A stretch of DNA of 64,000 nt, from contig NC_063166.1 in NCBI RefSeq assembly GCF_023159225.1, positions 50,455,649 to 50,519,648 of the forward strand. The letters run 5' to 3'. The position numbers and the translations under genes are program-made. The DNA is from Perognathus longimembris pacificus. Taxonomy: Eukaryota > Chordata > Mammalia > Rodentia > Heteromyidae. Below, piece after piece: positions 34,790-44,634 of the stretch (position 1 is its first letter; each line of letters begins with the position of its first letter). Under the pieces are notes generated by a model. That model was given only the letters and a program-made list of their open reading frames with translations, had not been told where the DNA came from and made no database searches.

Positions 34790-35008
34790 GTACTTTTTAG
34801 TCATTTTGGGGGATAGGGACTTACTTAGGTATTTTCCCAGGCCTACAATCCTACCACCTATAGCTCCTGAATACCTAGAGTTACAGATATTAACCATCAT
34901 CGCTACCAAATTTGTTCAGATGTAGTCTTGCTAACTTACTGCCCAAGTTGGCCTCCAACTACAATCCTTCCAAGTAGCTTGGGTTACAGGCATGAGCCAT
35001 CATACCCT
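34790..35008 (-). repeat. B1-like SINE, old, two reversed monomers
   Basis: AGTTACAGATATTAACCATC and, later, GCCCAAGTTGGCCTCCAACT and GGGTTACAGGCATGAGCCAT are the reversed B1 consensus. Confidence 0.65.
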
Positions 35009-36394
35009 GCAAGGCCTTTTTGTTGAAAATGATATGGCTGTGACTGTGTGGGTTAGTTCTGGGTTCTCTAGCCTACTGCATTGGTCTCCCTGTTGGTTCT
35101 ATGTCCTCATTGTGCTGTTTTTGTTACCATGGCCCCGTAGTACAGTTTGAAGTCTGGCACTCTAATATCACCTGCATAGCTCATTTTGTTTGGGATTACT
35201 TTGTCTACTGGAGGAGGTTCTTTATGATTTTTTTATTCTGTATGAATTTTCTAATTGATTTTTTATTTCTGTGAAGCTTGTCACTGCGATTTTGATGAAG
35301 ATTGTATTGAATCTGTTGATTGCTTTTGATAGCACAGCTTTGTCATAATACTAATCCTGCTGATCCATGAGCCTAAGTCTACCCATCTTCTGGAGTCTTT
35401 TTTCAATTTCCTTTTTCAGTGATGTGTAGTTTTCAATGTAGAAGTCTTTTACTTTCTTAATTAAGTTTACTCCTAGGTATTTTTGAGGCTCTTATGAATG
35501 GGATTGTATCCCTGGTTTCTTTCTTAGCCTACTAGTTATTGGTATACAGAAAATCGAGTTGATTTTGTGTTCTGTTATTTTGCTGGAACTGCTTATCAGA
35601 TTTAAAAGTTTGATAGAGGAGTCCTTAGGATCTTTTTTAAAAAAATAATGTCACATCATATTCAAACATGAATAATTTGGCTTTTCTTCTGGACCTATAT
35701 CCCTTTATCTCTGTCTCTTGCCTTATTTCTCTAGCTAAGTCAACTATTCTGACTAAGAATAGAAAAAGTAGACACCCTTGTCTCATACCTAGTAACAGAA
35801 GAAATGTTTTCTGATTTTTCATTTTTATTTATTGTATGTAGTCTTTATTATGTCACAGTATGTTCCTTCTGTTCCTAGTTCTTTCAGAGCTTAGAGCTTT
35901 TATCATAAAGAGATATTGAATTTTGTTGTAGGTTTTTTTTCTGCATATATTGAGATGATCACGTCATCTTTGCCTGACTCAATTTATGTGCTGTGCCATG
36001 TTTATTGAGTTCTGTGTATTGAACCATCTTTACATCTCTGGAATGAAACCAACCTGATTTCTTTTATACAATATTGTTGAATTTGGTTTGCAAGAATTTT
36101 ATTGAGAACTTTTGCATTTGTGTGTATCAAAGAAATTGGTCAATAATTTTCTTTTTTGGAAAACCTTATCTGTGATTTGTATCTGGGTAATACTGGCTTC
36201 AGAAAATCTCTTAGCTCAAAGTTTTCTTCATGAGGAACATTCTAACTATAGTGTCAATTTCTCTAGTAGGTATGGGGCTGTTGCAGTTCTCTATGTCTTG
36301 AATGAGCTTTTGGAGTTTGTGTTGCTCAAGGAATTTATGTATTTCCCCAAACTTTGAGCAACAATGGAGTTCAGAGGACCCAAAGGTAGTTGGA

Positions 36395-36680
36395 AGGATG
36401 CTGTGGCTAATACCTATAATCCCAACTCCTTGGGAGGTGGAGATAAGAGGATTCAAAGCCAGCAGAGTCAAAAACTTACAAAGACTGTGTCAAAAATAAG
36501 TGAGGCATGGTGGCACATGCCAGTGGTCACAGCTACTCACAAGATTAAAAACTAGGATTGTGGTCTGAGGCCAGCCACAGCAGATTCTGTATGAAAAGTT
36601 AACTAATAACCAAAAGGACTGGTAGCTCAAGTGGTAGAATGCTTACCAAGTAAGTATGATATCCTGTTTAAAAAAAAAGG
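36395..36680 (+). repeat. B1-like plus Geo-like SINE chain
   Basis: TACCTATAATCCCAACTCCT, a second B1-like monomer near 36505, then GGTAGCTCAAGTGGTAGAAT. Its A-rich tail passes into the GGAA array. Confidence 0.7.
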
Positions 36681-36687
36681 AAATAAA

Positions 36688-36800
36688 AGAAAGGAAGGGA
36701 AGGAAGGAAGGAAGGAAGGAAGGAAGGAAGGAAGGAAGGAAAGAAAGAAGGAAGGAAGGAAGGAAGGGAAAAGAAAGGAGAAGAAAAGAAAGGAGCAAAC
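36688..36800 (+). repeat. (GGAA)n/GAAA array
   Basis: About 110 bp, directly at the 3' end of the SINE chain. Confidence 0.95.
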
Positions 36801-36805
36801 AAAAA

Positions 36806-36912
36806 AGCTGGGTACCAGAGGCTCATACCTATAATCCTAGCGACCTAGAAGAATGGCATCTGAGGATCACAGTTCAAAGCTAGCCTTGGCAGGAAAAGTT
36901 CACGAGTCTCTT
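36806..36912 (+). repeat. 7SL/B1-like SINE half
   Basis: GAGGCTCATACCTATAATCC, then CAAAGCTAGCCTTGGCAGGA. Truncated before the Geo half. Confidence 0.8.
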
Positions 36913-37121
36913 TTTTGAAAGATATAATTTAGCTGTTATTATTAAGGCATTACCATTTCACAATTCAAATAAGGCATATGTTTCTGTTCTATACAATGGC
37001 AACCCTTCCTTTGCTTTCCACCAGTTTCCTCCTTTAGAACCTGTACTTTTTAACTTCAAAGAATGAAGTCTTGAGAATTTCATCTACCTGAGTAGACAAG
37101 CGTAAATAAAAGTATACCTGT

Positions 37122-37346
37122 GCTAGGTGCCAGAGGCTCACACCTGTTGTCCTAGATACTAAAAAGACTGAAATCTGAAAAGCATTTCAAAGCCATCCTG
37201 AACAGAAAAGTCTGTGAGACTCTTATCTCCAATTAACTACCAAAAGCCGTAAATGGAGCTGTGGCTCAAGTGATATTGCTCTAACTTTGAGTGAAAAAGC
37301 TCAAGGACAGCACCCAGGTCCTGGGTTCAAGCCCCAAGACCAGAAT

Positions 37347-37397
<51 letters not shown>
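37122..37397 (+). repeat. 7SL/B1-like plus Geo SINE with (AC)n tail
   Basis: GGCTCACACCTGTTGTCCTA, the linker ATCTCCAATTAACTACC, GGTTCAAGCCCCAAGACC, then about 24 AC units. Confidence 0.92.
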
Positions 37398-37400
<3 letters not shown>

Positions 37401-37415
37401 CTCACTCACACCTTC

Positions 37416-37629
37416 AATCAACCACCAAAAAGCTGAATGTGGGGCTGTGTCTCAAGTGGTAGAATATCACCAGTTCAGTGAAAAAACTAAGGAACTGCAT
37501 CCAGACCCTGAGTTCAAGCCCCAGAGTCAGCAAAAAGGAAAAGGAAGGAAGGAAGGAAGGAAGGAAGGAAGGAAGGAAGGAAGGAAGGAAGGAAGGAAGG
37601 AAGGAAGGAAGGAAGGAAGGAAGGAAGGG
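37416..37629 (+). repeat. Geo monomer followed by a (GGAA)n array
   Basis: AACCACCAAAAAGCTGAATG, CTCAAGTGGTAGAATATCAC and GAGTTCAAGCCCCAGAGTC, then an A-rich join to GGAA units (37537-37629). Confidence 0.88.
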
Positions 37630-37751
37630 ACTCAAAGGTGGAAATCTTCCCATATTGTGACTTAAGTGTCCACTGCACCTTTATCTTCCCTGTACTCTAG
37701 GTTTGGTACTTGTTGACCTCATTCTTGATGCACTGGAAAAAGGACCAGCAG

Positions 37752-37948
37752 GGGGCTGGGGATATAGCCTAGTGGCAAGAGTGCCTGCCTCGGATACAAG
37801 AGGCCCTAGGTTCGATTCCCCAGCACCACATATACAGAAAACGGCCAGAAGCGGCGCTGTGGCTCAAGTGGCAGAGTGCTAGCCTTGAGCGGGAAGAAGC
37901 CAGGGACAGTGCTCAGGCCCAGGACTGGCCAAAAAAAAAAAAAAGAAA
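37752..37948 (+). repeat. IDL-Geo-type SINE with 15-bp target duplication
   Basis: AAAAAGGACCAGCAG is at 37737-37751 and 37949-37963. Compared with other copies it lacks one CTGAGTCCAAGGCC unit near the 3' end. Confidence 0.96.
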
Positions 37949-39086
37949 AAAAAGGACCAGCAGTTCTTTGGTAAACCCATCTCTCAACTGGAGATGATGG
38001 GGAAATTTTGAAGACTGCAACAAACACTATTGAGCATGCAATTAGAACTGATGGGAGAATTGTACTGCCCTGTCACAGAATATAAATTGACTTGTAATGT
38101 CACATAATGAGAATGTAAAAGAAATTAACTAGGGTCAATTTAAACATCTCTGATCTCAAAAGCTCTCAGCTTGTTAAGGGACTTTATTACTGCTTTACTC
38201 TTGCTATAGATCTGCTTAACTGGCTTATATACTCTTAATTCACTTTGTTAAGGTTACATATATCTACAAATTTATCCATTTTTTCCAATTTTCCAGTTTT
38301 TATAATATTAATTTTTGGATTATTACCTATGATCCTCTGAATCGCATTGATATTTGTTGTAATAATTCTTTTCATCTCTAATTTCATTAATTTGAATCTT
38401 TTTCCTCCTTTTTTCCTTTGGTTAATTTGTTTAAGGGGCTATAAATCTTGCTAGTATTTTGAAAGAATCAACTTGTTGTTTCATTGGCTCTTTGTTTTAT
38501 TCCTTTACTCTCTATTTTTTATTAATTTTTGCCCTGATCTTCATTTTTTCCATCTTCTGATTTGGGGGTTTGATTTGTTCTTCTTTTCTAAAAGCTTGAA
38601 ATATATTATGAGATTATTTATTTCAGGTAATTTATTGTGAGGCTATTTATTTGATTTCTTGATGAAGGCACTCATAGCTATAAACCTTCTTCTTAGGACT
38701 GTCCTTGCCTTATCCCGAAGGTTCTGGTAAGTTTTGTTTTCATTTTCAGTTCACACTTGAAATTATTTGAAAATTGCTAGTTTCCCATCTAATTTCTTTA
38801 ATGACCCACTGACCATCAAAAATGTATTTTGTGTTGTCTCCATGTATTTGTATATTATTGAAGTTTTTCTTGCTGTTTCTAGTAGTATTCCAATGTAATT
38901 TAATAAAATACAGAAAGTTTATTTCAATTTTCTTGCATTTGCTAAAATATGCTTTATTTCCTAACATATTGTCTATTTTGGAGACCTTTCTACGGACTGC
39001 TGAAAATAATGTATACTATGTGACTCATGAATTAATATTCTATAGGTTTTTGTTAAGTCCATTTGATTTATAAAATTGTTTCATGA

Positions 39087-39290
39087 GCTGGGAATGTGGC
39101 TTAGTGGTAGAGTGTTTGCCTAGTATGTATGAAGCTCTGGGTTTGATTCCTCACTAGCACATACACAGAAAAAGACAGAAGTGGTGCAGTGGCTCGAGTG
39201 GTAGAGTGTTAACCTTGAGCAAAAGAAGCTCAGGGACACTGTCCAGGCCCTGAGTTCAAGCCCCAGGACTGGAAAAAAAAATAAAATAAA
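39087..39290 (+). repeat. IDL-Geo-type SINE inserted in L1
   Basis: GCTGGGAATGTGGCTTAGTG, the Geo half with GAGTTCAAGCCCCAGGACTG, then an A-rich tail. TTTCATG occurs on both sides. Confidence 0.9.
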
Positions 39291-39325
39291 AATTTCATGC
39301 TAAAGTTTCCCTGTTGACTTTTTTA

Positions 39326-39655
39326 AAATTTAATTTTACTGTCAAGGCGATGTACAGAGGAGTTGCAGTTACATATGTATGGTAATGAATACATTTCTTA
39401 TTATACTTGTTACCCCCTCCCTCACTGTTCTCCCACCTTCCCTCCCCCCAACCCTCTGTCTACATCCTAAGTTGTACAGTTAATTTCTAACATATTGTCT
39501 TATGAGTATTGTTGTTGCATTGGTTTACCCTTTATCTGATGTCTTGCCATTTTGATGTTCCCTTTCCTTTTCCTAATTCAGATAAATATATATACAATAC
39601 CCAGGGTACCAAAATCAAATATGGTGAAACTAGGGGATAAACCATAGGAAAGAAA
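39326..39655 (-). repeat. L1-type 3' end inserted in L1
   Basis: The plus strand shows the reversed terminal motif (GCGATGTACAGAGGAGTTGC), a C-rich run and AGTTGTACAGTTAATTTCTA, parallel to the copy at 13454-13836. Confidence 0.72.
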
Positions 39656-39833
39656 AAATAAATAATGTCACATAGTACATTAAAAATAACAACACCTTGT
39701 TGATGTTTTTGCCTGGATGACCTATTGATGAGAATGGGGATATTGAAGTCACCCACTATTATTTGTGAAAGAGGGGGTCTACCTATATTTTTATGTCCAA
39801 CAATATTTGTTTTATGAAACTGGCTATGATAAT

Positions 39834-39834
39834 G

Positions 39835-39881
<47 letters not shown>
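39834..39881 (+). repeat. (TG)n microsatellite
   Basis: About 23 TG units inside the L1 remains. Confidence 0.97.
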
Positions 39882-39883
<2 letters not shown>

Positions 39884-40439
39884 TGCTATATCCTCTTAAA
39901 TTTCCCTCTATCAATATAAAGTGAACTTTATATCTTTGGGCAGATTTTGGTTTGAGGTCTGCTTCCTCAGATACGAATATAGCCTAAGTGTTTTAAGGCT
40001 CCATATGCTTAGAATATCTTTTGTCATCCCTTCACCCTAAGTCTGTATTTGTCTTTGCCAGTAGGGTGTGGTAGTTTTAGAAAATGAACAGTTGGGTCTT
40101 TTTTTTTTTATCTAATTTTTCCAGTCTGTTTTGCTTTGGTTTGATGTTTTTTGTTGTTATTGTTGTTTGGTTTGGGTTTTTTCCCCTTTGTTTTGGATTG
40201 GAGACTCAACTCCTTCAATACTTATTATTGAGAGGTATAAAATAATGCCTGTTGTTTGTCATTTTTTTATTGTTTGATTCTTTCCTAATCCTTATGTGCT
40301 TATCTACTCTTTTTGTGAGATTTGTTCTTTGTTATAACCTTGTGATTGTGTTTACCTTTCTCCTCTGCATGTAGATTACTTTAAGTATCTTCTGTAATAC
40401 CAGCTCAGTTGTCATGAATTTCTTCCTTGGTTGTTCATA

Positions 40440-40535
40440 AAGCTTGAACTCAGAATTTGGGTGCTGCCCCTGAGCTTTGTGGCTCAAGGTTAGGGCTCTA
40501 CCATTATGAACCGCAGCTTCGCTCTCCATGAATTC
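40440..40535 (-). repeat. Geo monomer fragment
   Basis: AAGCTTGAACTCAGAATTTG, then GCTCAAGGTTAGGGCTCTAC, the reversed Geo monomer. Confidence 0.75.
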
Positions 40536-40894
40536 TTTTAATTTTTCTTTGTCATGGAAAGTTTTCATTTCTCTTTCAATTATTAATAGCTTTTCTGGAT
40601 AAAGTAATCTAGGTTAATAATTATTTTCTCTTAGGGCTTGCAATACATCTTTCCATGGCTTCTTTACTTATAGGGTTTCTGTTGGGAAATCTGTTGTTAC
40701 TATGATGTGTTTACCTTTCCATGTGATGCTGTGAAGCTTCTCTCTTACAGATTTAATACCCTGTCCTTGTTCTATATACTTAAAGTTTTTACTATAACAT
40801 GACATACAAAGATCCATTTCTGGTCCTGTGTCTATTTTCTGAAAGCCTCCTATACCTGAAGAACTTTTTCTCAAAATATGGATACTTTTGACTA

Positions 40895-40975
40895 CTTACT
40901 TTGTGCTGGTGCTGGGGCTTGAACTCAGGGCCTGCGCATTCTCCCTGAGAAAGCTCAAGGATAGTGCTCTACCAT
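40895..40975 (-). repeat. Geo monomer fragment
   Basis: GGGGCTTGAACTCAGGGCCT, then CAAGGATAGTGCTCTACCAT. Confidence 0.8.
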
Positions 40976-41221
40976 TTCCTCTTTAATGTTGTGCCAGAAG
41001 CCTGGTATGTTCCATTAGTGGGGGTTTTTTTCTTATCATTTTCTGAATGTTCTAATTCGCCTACTTTGTTTTTAAGTCCCTGATTTTCTCTTTAGTTTGA
41101 TCTAGTTTATTGAGGAGGCTGACAACTGACTTTAATATTTGACTTATTTAGCTTTTCATTTCCAGAATTCTTATTTGATTTTCTTTCAGAATTTGTATAT
41201 CTTTATTGAACTTGTGTTTTT

Positions 41222-41455
41222 TTTTGGCCAGTCCTGGGGCTTGAACTCAGAGACTGGGCACTGTCCCTGAGCCTTTGTGCTCAAGGCTAGCACTCTACCA
41301 CTTGAGCTACTGTGCCACTCCCAGATTTTCTGAGTAGTTTATTGGAGATAAAAGTCTCACAGGCTTTCCTGCTTTGGGTGGTTTTGAATCATGTTCCTCA
41401 GATCTCAGCCTCCTGAGAGCTAGGATTTCAGGCATGAGCTACTGACACTCAGCCT
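41222..41455 (-). repeat. 7SL/B1-like plus Geo dimeric SINE
   Basis: GGGGCTTGAACTCAGAGACT, CTAGCACTCTACCACTTGAG, the linker and the reversed B1-like half, inside L1. Confidence 0.92.
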
Positions 41456-42079
41456 TTATCAAATTCTTTATTCACATCTTTCATTGTCTTCCTTATGTCT
41501 TTCATTTATTTATACTCCCCTTAAATTCATTCCAATATTTTTAATTCATTGGATATTTATTTTTATTATCGTTATAATTGTTTTGAATTTTTTAAGATTT
41601 ATTCTGACTATATAATTAGAGTTCATTATTGTAAAATTTTTGACATTACAGGAGTTGTGTTCCCTTATTCTTTTCATATTTGTGTTTCTACATTGCCACT
41701 TGACATCTTAGGCCAAGCCATTGGTGGCAAGTTTTCATCACTGACAGTCTTTCAGTTTAAGTGTTCTCAGTGTTCAGGCAGTACTGAGTAGTGACAGTTA
41801 CAGTTTCTCACCACTGAACTGAGTATATATCTCAATAATCAAATACTTGCCCATATGCTCAAAGGGTGAACTCAACCTCCAGTACCACTCATGGAGAAGA
41901 AAAATGTCTGTCCTAGTGTACACATTGGTGATGTATGTGGTCTACTAAAGGGATGGTTGTCCATGTCAGGGCTGCTCTCACTTTAGATGCTTTCTTTCTT
42001 TATATACAAAGAAGCACTATCTTACTTTGCAGCTCGTAGTCTGGAAAGATCTTCACTTGCTCCATAGATCCCCTACTTT

Positions 42080-42507
42080 TGTTGTGCCAAGCCGCGAGAC
42101 CACCACCAAGAAGACCACCGAGACTCAGACATTCCAAAATGCAATAGCAAGGCAGGACTTTATTCAAGCGGGGCCATGGCCCGGGCCTTGTCCTACCCAC
42201 CAACACAGCGGAGGTTAGGAGGCAGCCCCCAGCTGTGATTACACAGAGCTTATAAAGGCAAAAGACAAAGTTACAGCAATCAGGTGTTTAAGCAAGCAAG
42301 ATTACGAGTACAAATCTGATTGGCTCAGGGCTCGAGGCATTCTAGGGTGGTTAGAGTTAAGCATTCCCAGTCGTTAGAGTTCTCGACCAGCTGGGCCCTA
42401 ATAAGCTTGTCCTGGGTTTGCTCACAGGGCCTGCTTATCTCAGGTTTACGTGGTAAAGTGGGGTTCGCGTGGTAAAGTGGGGCCTGACTTCAAAGTCTGG
42501 CTCTTCA
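42080..42507 (-). mobile_element. Second gammaretroviral LTR, 428 bp (3' LTR of another copy)
   Basis: Same family as the LTRs of the neighbouring provirus. It starts TGTTGTGCC and ends CTTCA on the plus strand. TATA is read from TTATAAA at 42250-42256 and the poly(A) signal from TTTATT at 42159-42164 (both on the minus strand). CpG-rich words seen in the other LTRs (CACGTG, CTCGAG) are partly decayed. A purine tract sits exactly at its upstream side (42508-42519), so it is a 3' LTR and not a solo LTR. Confidence 0.88.
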
Positions 42508-42519
42508 TTTCCCCCCTTC
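42508..42519 (-). promoter_or_regulatory. Polypurine tract of the second element
   Basis: GAAGGGGGGAAA on the minus strand directly precedes the LTR, in the position that primes plus-strand DNA synthesis in retroviruses. Confidence 0.7.
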
Positions 42520-43130
42520 ACTTGGAGCTTCGAGGGACAACTAGCATCCAAGCCTAGGGATGTCCCCCAAATGCACCACAGAGTTTGGATTGGAAGGGAA
42601 GAACTGAGAGCATCAGGCAGTCTTCCTAAAGGTCTCAGTGAGTTTTAAATCCCACCCTCAGCAATTAACTACCCTGTGGGAAGGAGAAGGCAAGAAAAGC
42701 ATATGAATCACAGAACTTGGGCTCAACTTCTCTCAGTCCTGCCTAGCAGCAATGTTCATATAGCTGAGAGACAGAGCCGAGCATCTGCCAGTCATGGGCT
42801 TGGAGTTCTATTTCTGTGGTGACTCTTAGGTGATGGGACTCACTCCTAGCCAGAGAGGGTAGAGACACAACAATTGGACCTATCACTGCCCAAACTCCCT
42901 GCTTACACTTCATAACAGGCTCACATCAGTAGGGGCTCTCATGGCTGTCTCGCATCCAGACACTATGGAAGTGTCCCCAAGTCCTTGAACCAATATTTTT
43001 CCTTGGTTTCAGATCCCAAAAATTTTTCTCCACTACATCTTTCAAGATATCACCTTCTTGTACACTATAATTCCCAAGATATCACCTTGCTATAGCACTC
43101 TAAGATATGAGAGATATAAAATATCTTTCT
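42520..43130 (-). other. Probable noncoding internal remnant of the second element
   Basis: Adjacent to the polypurine tract, so expected to be retroviral interior, but no frame is open and I recognise no env or other domain. It does not resemble the post-pol region of the main provirus (44114-44634). The boundary with host DNA is not visible to me. Confidence 0.45.
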
Positions 43131-43135
43131 TGTCA

Positions 43136-43440
43136 GTTAGGTGCTGGTAGCTTACATCTGTAATCCTAGCTATGCAGGAGGCTGAGATGTGAGGATCACA
43201 GCTCAAAGCCAGCCCAGGCAGAAAAGTCTGTAAGACTTATCTCCACTAAACTCCCCCCACCTCCGTTAAAAAGGCCAGAAATGGAGCTATGACTCAAGTG
43301 GCAGACCACTAGCCTTAAGCAAAAAGAAGGTCAGGGAGAGCAAGACCTAGGTCCTGAGTTCAAGCCCCAGGTCTGACACAAACATACACACACACATGCG
43401 CGCACACACACACACACACAGACATACACACACATCTTTC
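43136..43440 (+). repeat. 7SL/B1-like plus Geo SINE with (AC)n tail
   Basis: GCTTACATCTGTAATCCTAG, GAGGCTGAGATGTGAGGATC, GAGTTCAAGCCCCAGGTCTG, then CA/CG repeats to about 43435. Confidence 0.9.
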
Positions 43441-43668
43441 TTCCCAAAGCTGGCTTGTTATGCAGATGTAGTCACTGCCATACCAAATTACCCACTGAGT
43501 TTAAGATTTACAGAAAATAGGGGCTTATCCTGTAGCTAAGTCTGTCAGTCTGTCACCAGGCCAACAGGCTGATCATGACTTCCTCTTCCCACAAAGAGCT
43601 GGGGTTTTTTTATTGTTTCATACTTTTCTCCACCACCTTTCTGTTTCTCTGCCTTTTAGCTGTCCTAC

Positions 43669-44095
43669 TGTTGTGCCAGGTCGCGAGACTACCACCAAGA
43701 AGGCCACCAAGACTCAGATGTTCCAAAATGCAAAAGCAAGGCAAGGCTTTATTTAAGCAAGCTGCAACTCGGGCCTCGTACTACCCACCGACACAGCGGA
43801 GGTTAGGAGGGAGCCTCGAGCTGCGATTACACAGGGCTTATAAAAGCAAAAAACAAACTTACAGCCATCAGGTGTTCAAGCAAGCAAGATTAGGACACAG
43901 GTACAAATCTGATAGGGCTCAAGGCATTCTAGGGGTGGTTAGAGTTAAGCATTCCCAGCGGTTAGAGTTCTTGACCGGTTGGGCCCCAATAAGCTTGCAC
44001 TGGGTCTGCTCACAGGGCCTGCTTATCTCAGGTTCACGTGGTAAAGTGGGGTTCACGTGGTAAAGTGGGGCCTGACTTCAAAGTCTAGCACTTCA
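43669..44095 (-). repeat. 3' LTR of the provirus, 427 bp
   Basis: Terminal TG...CA. On the minus strand TATA reads from TTATAAA (43838-43844) and AATAAA from TTTATT (43748-43753), the latter serving as the transcript's poly(A) signal. U3 carries a 19-bp tandem duplication (44033-44051 and 44052-44070), each copy with an E-box CACGTG. The 162-codon plus-strand frame across this LTR is antisense and not a gene. Confidence 0.95.
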
Positions 44096-44113
44096 TTTCC
44101 CCTTTTTTTCTTT
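44096..44113 (-). promoter_or_regulatory. Polypurine tract of the provirus
   Basis: AAAGAAAAAAAGGGGAAA on the minus strand directly abuts the TG of the 3' LTR. It is the expected primer for plus-strand DNA synthesis. Confidence 0.9.
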
Positions 44114-44634
44114 GGTACCTTGGGAGCCAATCATGGCTCCATTCTGTCCATTTCAATGGCTTGCATGTCTAGGGGATGATATAGAATAAGGCATGGGCCA
44201 GTAGGACCCAAAGTAATAACCAAAAACAACTCTGGTCCCTTGGTTTTAAGGGGGGGGCTGATGGGTAAAGATCATCCATCTTCTGTAGCTTCTTCAGGCT
44301 GAATGAGGGGTGTTGACCTTACCTAGCCAGGAACCTATAGCTTTAGTCTACTTTACCAAGGGACTGCAGGATTACTTCAAACTGAAAATTAACTTTCAGC
44401 TATACAGACTTACCATTAGCTGTATAGTGTTTAGTATCCAAATGTAAGCAACAAAATAATACATAAACTTCTCAGCTGTGCTCTAAGGGATGGGTGGCTA
44501 TACCCGTATTCCTGAGCAAGCCCAAAACTACCTAAAATAAGGGGGTCACCTCACTTTGGAGTGAGTAGCCAAAATAACATCAACACTAGCCAGGGTAGTA
44601 AGGAAAGAAGGCAAAAAGAAAATTATAACAATGT
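44114..44634 (-). other. Post-pol tail where env is expected; env absent
   Basis: Stops occur in all frames. The first part after the pol stop contains a 28-codon frame (44632-44546) that is strongly hydrophobic (IVIIFFLPSFLTTLAS) but has no ATG. It could be a trace of an envelope signal peptide or chance. No surface or transmembrane domain, furin site or immunosuppressive-type motif is visible. Confidence 0.65.

Larger units (their letters stand above)
35011..41990 (-). pseudogene. Long degenerate L1 (ORF2 and upstream), heavily interrupted
   Basis: Plus-strand words are reversed L1 ORF2: CCCCGTAGTACAGTTTGAAG, TGATCCATGAGCCTAAGTCT, GAATGAAACCAACCTGATTT, AATCAACTTGTTGTTTCATT and GAAGTCACCCACTATTATTT. 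L1 text is seen at 35.0-36.36, 38.17-39.08, 39.66-40.44, 40.54-40.89, 40.98-41.22 and, less surely, 41.46-41.99 kb, with younger repeats between. No frame is open. This is a dead copy of a reverse-transcriptase/endonuclease element. Confidence 0.8.

Noticed and set aside
43575..44063. 162-codon plus-strand open frame
   Set aside because: It lies antisense across the 3' LTR and flank; similar frames appear over the 5' LTR. No domain recognised, so it is a shadow of LTR composition.
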